From Verticillium longisporum (Eukaryota > Ascomycota > Sordariomycetes > Glomerellales > Plectosphaerellaceae): DNA of 64,000 bases. Shown in pieces: positions 56,901 to 64,000 of this stretch. Positions within the stretch are counted from its first letter, which is position 1, and the number at the start of each line of letters is the position of its first letter. The notes beneath the pieces are model-generated. The model had not been told where the DNA came from. It did no database searches and saw only the letters and a list, made by a program, of their open reading frames with translations. The position numbers and the translations under genes are program-made. The stretch lies in NCBI GenBank assembly GCA_019188255.1, contig JAETXT010000006.1:2666001-2730000 (forward strand), read 5' to 3'.

Positions 56901-59543
56901 GCGGTCGAACGCCGTTCTGATGCGGACGAGCCTGCGGTACGATGGCGGTGCCAGGCAGGCGATTCGTCGTCGCGCCACGAGGGCCTATGGGCGAGATGTT
57001 GATGAAATTTCCTTGGGTGGGGGACACGCCTTGACCTCTCGTGCTAAGAGCCCTGCGCACACTGCCAATCAACCTCTTCATGCCTGGTCCTGACATGGCC
57101 GACGCCATGCTCTTCTCGGGGCCCAGAGGAGATTGCTGGAAGATGGTTGTTTCACGTTGTTCGCTGGACATGTTGGGGGGCAGTATCTCCACAAAAGGCT
57201 GGCCGGGAGGAAGCAAATTTCCACGGACCAGACTTCCTGCGTAAGGAAAAGAGAGAAGGTGCTCAGTGTCTTGATTCAACCCCAGCTTGTCGGTAGAGTG
57301 AGATCTTTCTCGGAGAGAGTCGGTCAGACTCCCGTTTCTCTTATGATTAGCGCTCGGTCGAACGCGCTTGCCGGTGAGGGCTCGGGGAGTTGTGGCGATA
57401 GCAGCCGCGTTTGTGTAAACGGAACTTGGTGGCACGGGATGAACTGCCATAGGGTTACTAGATCCTGGATGCACAGCTCGCCCGATTTTACCGGGGAACG
57501 AGCATGAGACAACATCCAAGCTGGCCATACTCTTAGGCGAGGTCTGCTGCGGCTCAAACTCTTGGGCAATCTGGTTCTCGGGCGTGCTCGGCCGCGGTCC
57601 CAAGATGTGTGAATCACCAATATGGCCCGCTCGCGAAACGTCAGCGTAGAAGCTTCTCTCGTCTCCGGCGGTCTGCTTTACAGCAGAAAACAGGCCAGAC
57701 AAGCGAGGCGGCAGGTCTGTGTTTTCCCAAAACGACGGGTCCAGAGAGGCATTACGATGGCCAGCAATTCCTCCCGGCGCTATGGGCTCATCGGGGTCGA
57801 GAGAAGAATCAAAGTCGGGCCCGTCCCAGTACTGCGCGCACACCCTCCTCCAGCACTTTTTAAGTTCGGCCAAAATCTTAAGCTGGACTTTTCGAGCTCG
57901 AGCGTCTTGGGAGAGCTCCTCTACAAAATCGTTGAGGAGGTTGCAGAAGGACACTCGGAGACCGTAGTCAATCACAAAGTCGTCCATGAAATAGTTGAGG
58001 ATCCAGTGGCGAATAGCGACGAACGTGCGAACCCGGACAACCATGCCAACCTCATCATCGCGGCCGAGCGCCCATCGAAGGCGAGCCACGATCATCCGGA
58101 GTAGATCTGAAGGTTCCAAGAAGGCGCGATATGTGAGGAAAAAGTCTGATATGAGCTCATAGTCGAGGAACGTGGGTGATGTGATCTCGGCAACGAGTCG
58201 AGGAGGTGTTGCGGCAGTGACGGCGCCAGTCGCTGTAGCATATCGCACAATTGCTCTGTCGTCGCATGATGGTCTGAAGGTAAGAGCATCAAACATTGCG
58301 GGTTCGATGATTAAGTGGGTTGAAAGGTATGTCGAACGGTAAGGAGCAGGCAGGCGGGCTGATGTGATTGGAGGCGATCTCATTGCGTCGACGGCCGGGT
58401 ACCGGATTTGAGGGATCGAGATCGGATTCGGCTTCCTGAGCGACGAGGTCTCACCCGAATGGGGTGCAAGGTCACCGCGCTGGGAGCGCAGAAAAGAGAC
58501 ATTGCTGGACCTCGACATCTCTTCTGTTGGCGCATAGCTCGAGCCTCGGAAAAAGGGGGTGCCTTTCATAGTAAACCGCGGGTTGCCTATCTTCCAGGTT
58601 GGTATGTCGATGTCCAGCAGCGGGCCTCCCGAGGCGTCGATGTCTTCGGTTGTCTTTGGTCGATTCAGATCCTCGCCCGGTTTAGATATCACCACTTTGA
58701 ATGCACCAACGTCAGAGTCATCGCGTATCGTTGAGTCGGAAAGCGCGCGTCGGTGGCCGGTCGGGCGGCGACTGTGTATCTGGAAATACTGCTTCCGCAC
58801 GGTTCCTGGGGTAGAGGGCGATGGCGTCCACAGACTATTGGTGGTTGTCATAGTTTCCACAACGTCGTCGAATTGTGATTTGCCTGCCAATGTGTCAAGC
58901 CCAGCTGTGCCAGGCGGCGTCATGGGGAAAACAAAATTGGGCTGGGGGTAGCGTTGATGTGCTGGTCGGACAGAGGGCCTAGAATGAGAACCATCAGTTG
59001 AAAGTTCTATCGCTTCCTAACCTTTGTTTTCCAGGTTTGGACCTGCTTCCCGCATGGAGTCATGGCTGTGTCACGGCTGTGCTGCAACCACACAGCCATG
59101 TTGCGCTCTTACCTAAGGTAGATGCGACCATTGTTCCCAACGTTCGCCACCGTGAATTGCCGTCCATCACGGCCAGCCGAACCACCATCTGGAGCGATGT
59201 CAACCTTGTCGTCGCTGCCCCTGCCACGTGCCGTTCGTGAAGTGTTTTTCTCCTCCTGGGATTTGCGCTCCGTAACGGGAAGGAGTGGTTTCGACGTTGC
59301 TGAGCTTGCGAAGCGCGTCTTTCCAGTCCACTTGGTGCCACTTAGAGTCGTTGGTGTTGCACTCTCCTTTCCTCCCAAGGTGCCGACTTTGGGTGGTGAA
59401 GCTCTCCTCCGTTTTGCTTCGCGTGCCGCTTTTCGTGCAGGGCTGAGGGTGGTGGCGGGTTGCGAGACGTCTTGTTGCGGAGAAGGCATGGAAAGACCCA
59501 GGCCGGTGGGCGCAGGTTGCGAGGGGGACCTCATGACGTCCAT
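53932..59543 (-). CDS. LTE1: LTE1-type Ras-family guanine nucleotide exchange factor
   Basis: Very large GEF-like protein of the mitotic-exit/cell-polarity pathway. Exons 59543-59113 and 58978-53932, intron 134 nt; 5478 nt, 1825 residues. Splicing joins VANVGNNGRIYLR to PSVRPAHQRYPQPNFVF, upstream of a Met (58923) that a single-exon call would use as start. The N-terminus is basic and disordered (ARKAAREAKRRRASPPK). A RasGEF N-terminal module is near 400-520 (SPTFLDYELISDFFLTYRAF, LEPSDLLRMIVARLRWALG). A disordered, Ser/Pro-rich middle of about 1000 residues follows. The C-terminal catalytic RasGEF domain (about 1573-1825) has LAQQFTLIEKDALNEIDWKE, RFNIMVKWACSEIVLTQNIE, FATMSQIAIALTSQEVARL and CIPFVGIYTHDLLF. 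In yeast the GEF activity of LTE1 is disputed, so activity here is inference. Confidence 0.93.
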
Positions 59544-62500
59544 GACAGGCGTTCAAGCTTGAGAACGTCGTGTGGGCGACTTATGCCGAGCGGGTACTGC
59601 TCGTCGAGGTCACTGCGCAGATGTGTATACGGTTAGCATGGCGCGGTGGAGACTAAGAGAGAAACAGCCGGGGTTGTCGTCGATCTGTCGTTGTTGGTTT
59701 TGGGTTTCGTTGTTCAAGTTGCGTCGCGAGGATCTCAGGTCGCCAAGCAAGGTGACAGGCTGCTCTGGTCTTGCATATGCGTCCCGTTGGTTTTTGAGGG
59801 AATGGGTGCAGTGGCTGCTGGAGAGTCACGTCCGTATCGACGCCATAAAGGAGTACGGTCTGGTCCAAGAGAAGTGGTTCGTCGATGGCAACGCCGTATT
59901 AAGGGGGTGGAAAAAATTGTTCCCAGTCGTAGTGAGGCAATGCGACTCGAGTCAATTCGAGTTGAGCTGAGGCGAGGAGGGGCGAAAGGGGGGTCGACCG
60001 CCGAGTTGGGGAGGCGTTTGGAGACTGTGACTGGATGCGAGTCGTCGAAAGAAAGGAGACGGTCGACGAATGAATCGAATGGGTTTGGTTTGGCGTGTCT
60101 TTGCCTCGTGTCGCGACAGCACAATGCACAGCACGTACTCGTCAGACCTATGTATTGGGGCCGAACAGTGTCAGAAAACGTGAGGCTGGTGGTGACAGAC
60201 GACAGTTGACAGACAGGCAAAGCCCAGCAGAAGGAGTGAGGAGGATGACGACGATGGGAAGGTAGTTGAAGTTGGTACGACCCAGATGGGGATTTACAGG
60301 TCCCAGTTCACGGGAGCGGGCAGAATGGCAGCCCAGCAAAACGGCAGCAGGTAGGTAGCTGGTACTGGTTCGTGAGGGCAGGCAGCCAATATGACTGGGC
60401 AAATGGGGGGGGGGAGGGTAAAATGACCTTTGGGATTGGGGGATGGACTGGGCAGGGGTAGGGGGCAAGTGCGACAGGGGGTTACCTCGTTAGGTACCGT
60501 AGGTACTTCTTTGGACATGACTCTCAGGCGCCAGATCACAGCCCGCATGGGTCCGACAAGTGGTCGCGCCACAGGGGGACGGTCCGGCCAGTAGTCACTC
60601 CTTCCACCTGGCAATCGCACATGGCTCGACTCGAAACTCGGCCTTTGGATATGCTCATTGGTACACTGAAAGGGGACCGCTGAAAGCCCAGAATCTAGAG
60701 GTCGCCTCGGAACCTTTTGGCGAAGGGACTAAGGCATTAGGTGCCTTGCTAAGGGGAGGCCTGGGAGCTGGAGACCCTCAACGCCAATAGGGACGGCATG
60801 GAAAAGGATGGAAGCAGTATCTGATACATGCCTATCGACCTACGTGCCTCATACCTGGGTATGTCCTTAAAGCACCTAGGTAGAGCAGGCAGGGAAGAAG
60901 GAAGATAGTTACGACAGTGGAAGAACTCATTGAGGTAAGGTACCTTATGACGGGAGGCGCGGATCTCGCAACACCAGAGGGCAGGTGCAGTGCAGTGCAG
61001 TGCGTCAGAGACAGCGAAAGGTAGGTATTGGTAGGGCAGGAGCAATCAACCGATGAGGGCAGCCAAGCCCGACCGCGGGAACTGCCCGGTCGCCTCGACT
61101 ACCTGCCCACCTGCCTGCTTGTGCCGTACCATGGTACCAAACCAAGTACCTAGGGATCAAAGTACCTAGCTTGTTAGAGCAAGTACTTATTCCGTCCGCC
61201 TGGTTAGAGCAGGGGCTATGATCCACCCAGGCCACCAACCCACACCACTTGCCTGATGTAATGTCAATGCGGTGGTGCTTCTTTCTTGTCTTGTTCCCCG
61301 ATGCTGCCCCGCGTCTCTGGCCATTTCGACCCTCTTGCTAAACCAAAAACACACATCGCCTTAATCTTCTGCCTGTACTTCTTGGCTTAGGAAAGTCTTG
61401 GGAGGGTAACAAAACTTTCATTGGGTCAGCACGTCTTGTCAACTGCACACACCTAATCAACATCGGATCTCATCGGCCCGGATGCTTCGTGTCAAAGCCT
61501 TCCCCCCCCCCATCCCTAGGCCCTAGGGGGGACCTGAGCCTGGTCGTCGAATTTGCTCGTTCATGCGGTCTAGACTGTTTCTGCATCATCGGATTATCGT
61601 GTGGCTTCCGCGGCCCATTGGTGACTAAACCAGACAGACCACGGCTTCTTCAGATGGCGTGTCCAGCCAGGCTTCCCTTCCCGTCAGGCTGAATGTTTTG
61701 TTGTCTCACGGCAGCGAGCGAGCTGAGCAGCTCTGTAGCTAGCAAGCACCTTGAACCTGATGATCGCGCTGCGGCACTGGTTCGCCCAGGACTGTTGTGT
61801 CTCACTCCATCCTCCATCCTCCCTGCTTCCCGCAGGAAGAGGCGACCTTGGCTGGCTATCCATCCATACGCCATCATGCTATGGTCTTTCAACCTTATTA
61901 ACGTTCCTCCACCTGTCAGTCTACCCCTCCTCCGCCTCGCTGACAGCCGCCTAGGCTCAGGGCTCCATCCTGACACGTTCACTCCCTGCCAACAGGGCAC
62001 ATCCAAGTCCAGTGTCGCAACACATGTTCCTCTGGCTCGGCCATGGATTACATGTACATGTAGAACAAACGTGAACCCCACAGACCCTGAGTGCCCATGT
62101 CAACACAACACCGCACAAACGTGCCACAACGCAACGTAGCCGTCGAAAAGTCTGTCAGCACACTGCGACGAACAAAAAGAAATACTATGTACGCTGCCTT
62201 TTGGCCTGTACCCACCAGTTGTTGTGACCAAGCAGAAGCAACAAGGGCCCCTGGCCGACTCGATGACACGCCTGGCGAACCATATTCAGGAGCCGACCGC
62301 CCTGTGCTTCCTAGCAGCGTTGACGAAGAGGAGATGAGATCCGTCCAGTGTTCTCAGGCTGTGGAGTGCCCATTGCTTAATCGACGGACCAAGCCCTCGT
62401 CTCTCACACGTTTGCTTTCGCTCGCACCGCCCAAATCAAACTCACCTCGGGCGACGAGGTTCACGGCATCGCGGCCAGGTGTCGCGAAGCCAACCATGAT

Positions 62501-64000
62501 TCTGGCTGTGATTGGACCATACAGGGTTGCATCCTGTGCCTCTACCTGCATTTTACTGCAACTCGTTCTGCAAGACACGGCTTTTAATCACATGGCTAAC
62601 GTGCCCCGTCATGCAGCACGCAGGCGTCGCTCACCGGTGAGTGGGTGAGTGAGCTTTACTCAGCGCAACAATGGTTCATGGCTGCCATACCAGACTGATG
62701 TACTCGACATCTCTTTGTCAAAGGTCATCGCACGCACAGTACCGCCCTCGGCAGTGGTCGCAGGCAGATCCGCTCCCGTCCGATGAAGATTCTCACTCCA
62801 CAAGCCATGATTCGTCGTGTTGCACGACACTATTTTGATGGCTTTATAACCAAACCTGAAGTGTGCAACGCAAGACACCATCATCGTCAATGTTAACTAT
62901 GTTAATGTACAGAGGCCAATCGCGTGGGCATCAGACGACGGACAAGGAGGCTAGGTCAAACTGCATGGTTTACGATCCGGATAGCACCTGGTGATACCCC
63001 CGGAACTCTATGAAGCTGGCGGACAGCAAGGGCTGAGAAATCTCAAATCCCGGTTGGGCAAACAAGTCACCATCACGCGAGCTCAAGGCCGTCGAATCTG
63101 GTTTCCAGTCTGAACCTCAATGGCCCAGTGGAGCGCGCTTGTTCCTTTGCAGACATACATAGTACGACAACATGAGCACGGTTGTCGGCGCAAGGATTGG
63201 AAATTGTTCACACCCAGCCTGAAACCTCAGACCAAGAAGTGGTCCCCGCGCCGCCCGACACAAACCCTGGCCGCAGAGGTGCCGGGCCGTCACGAAAACC
63301 ACCGCACGCCGCGTAAACTTTGATGGTGAATGGCGCAGCGGCCCCAAGCCAACGGCGGCTGAGCTGGCTGTAATAGCAGCTCATGACGAGATGAACCATT
63401 TCCACATGGCTGCTAGTGAGGCGTAGAGCAAGCTGAACGGTGCATGCTTCTACCATAATCGAACTGTTGTCTTCGCTTTCGGTCCCATCATTGACGTAAG
63501 AAAGGATTCACCGTACGGAGAGAAGCCGCCAGAAAACGCCTGCGACCAGCTTTAGGTAGAAGGGTTCTTATCGCAGCACTAGGTAGGTGACGCGGAAACG
63601 ATCCTCATACGAGTCATCGAACCAACGTCCCCCTTCGAGGCTGTGCTTCCCACGTCAAATTCCCAGCAGCGCGGTTCGACGGAAATGCAGTTTGCGCAAC
63701 CCCAGCCGTCAATAGTGAAGGGTTCAGTCACCTCCGGGCGCCATCTCAGTGCTCAATGCTTGATGGCGGTCAGGTGATCGAAGGCTCATGTCGGAGATGG
63801 GCAGCGGCCGGCTCCCCGATCGCTTGCGACCACACGAGGCGGGGTTATCTCGCGTGGTCGTTGGTGATCTTGCTGCCCAACTTGAGAGAGGGTGGACCTA
63901 CAGTAGTCCTGCTAGTCTGATTTTGCATGATGAACACCCAAGCAAGTCCTTTCTAGGCTAGCTGTGGTCATCAATTACAGTCTCCAGAACCACTTTCCAG
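59544..64000. other. Long gene-free stretch upstream of LTE1
   Basis: 4.5 kb to the window edge. It holds scattered AGGTA/TACCT repeats (60345-60360, 60480-60510, 60930-60950, 61020-61035, 61130-61175) and a G run near 60408-60415. ORFs are short, with no recognisable domain or consistent third-position bias. The first kilobase probably contains the LTE1 promoter and leader; no gene recognised beyond it. Confidence 0.5.

Noticed and set aside
1..64000. CRISPR arrays, prophage, bacterial operons
   Set aside because: Spliceosomal introns and eukaryotic gene content throughout; the repeats present are microsatellites and one LTR.

Overview
The window is nuclear DNA of a filamentous ascomycete (Pezizomycotina), most likely a Sordariomycete. 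The basis is a dense set of single-copy eukaryotic genes with 40-160 nt GT..AG introns, strong C/G preference at third codon positions, a full-length fungal EDC4, a striatin of the PRO11/HAM-3 type, a LaeA-like methyltransferase, a Zn2Cys6 regulator, and intergenic DNA full of TAGG/CCTA tetranucleotide runs. Genus is not determinable from this sequence alone. Exon joins given here were worked out by hand from frame, splice sites and family motifs; almost all close to a multiple of three.

Layout. 0-5.2 kb: 3' part of an amino acid permease (+), tail to tail with a Zn2Cys6 transcription factor (-). 5.2-10 kb: long gene-free stretch with simple repeats. 10-12.3 kb: ankyrin-repeat protein (+). 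13.5-16.5 kb: K/HDEL receptor ERD2 (-) and a ubiquitin-like/WLM metalloprotease (+) sharing a divergent promoter. 17-22 kb: EDC4-type decapping scaffold (-). 23.2-23.8 kb: a two-exon 143-residue membrane protein (+) that simple ORF calling misses. 23.8-28.2 kb: gene-poor DNA carrying a solo LTR with an exact 5-bp target duplication. 28.2-29.1 kb: secreted LicD-family protein (+). 29.7 kb: tRNA-Ile(AAT). 31.5-41.9 kb: striatin (+), RAD14/XPA (-), PHO88/SND3 (-), mitochondrial uS19m (+), TAF10 (-), LaeA-like methyltransferase (-). 41.9-46 kb: a possible small Cys-rich protein (-) and APC10/DOC1 (-). 46-52.5 kb: NOP58 (-), V-ATPase subunit d VMA6 (+), mitochondrial uS15m (-), cytosolic uS2/RPS0 (+), in head-to-head pairs. 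53.9-59.5 kb: LTE1-type Ras GEF (-). 59.5-64 kb: no gene recognised.

The content is mainly core cell biology: ribosome and snoRNP biogenesis, mRNA decay, ER retrieval and targeting, DNA repair, vacuolar acidification and cell-cycle control. I found no biosynthetic cluster, virus, CRISPR array or defence island. The most striking overall pattern is that six unrelated genes are each broken by an apparent loss of one base at a C/G run (WLM protein, striatin, PHO88, NOP58, uS15m, and probably the ankyrin protein). A seventh, the Zn2Cys6 factor, has a frame jump in a C/G-rich stretch. This looks like homopolymer under-calling in the assembly, not biology, but it decides how these genes must be read. 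Next in interest are the solo LTR, the hidden membrane-protein gene, an in-frame TAG in EDC4 that can be explained by a 42-nt intron, and recurrent CACGTG boxes upstream of housekeeping genes.
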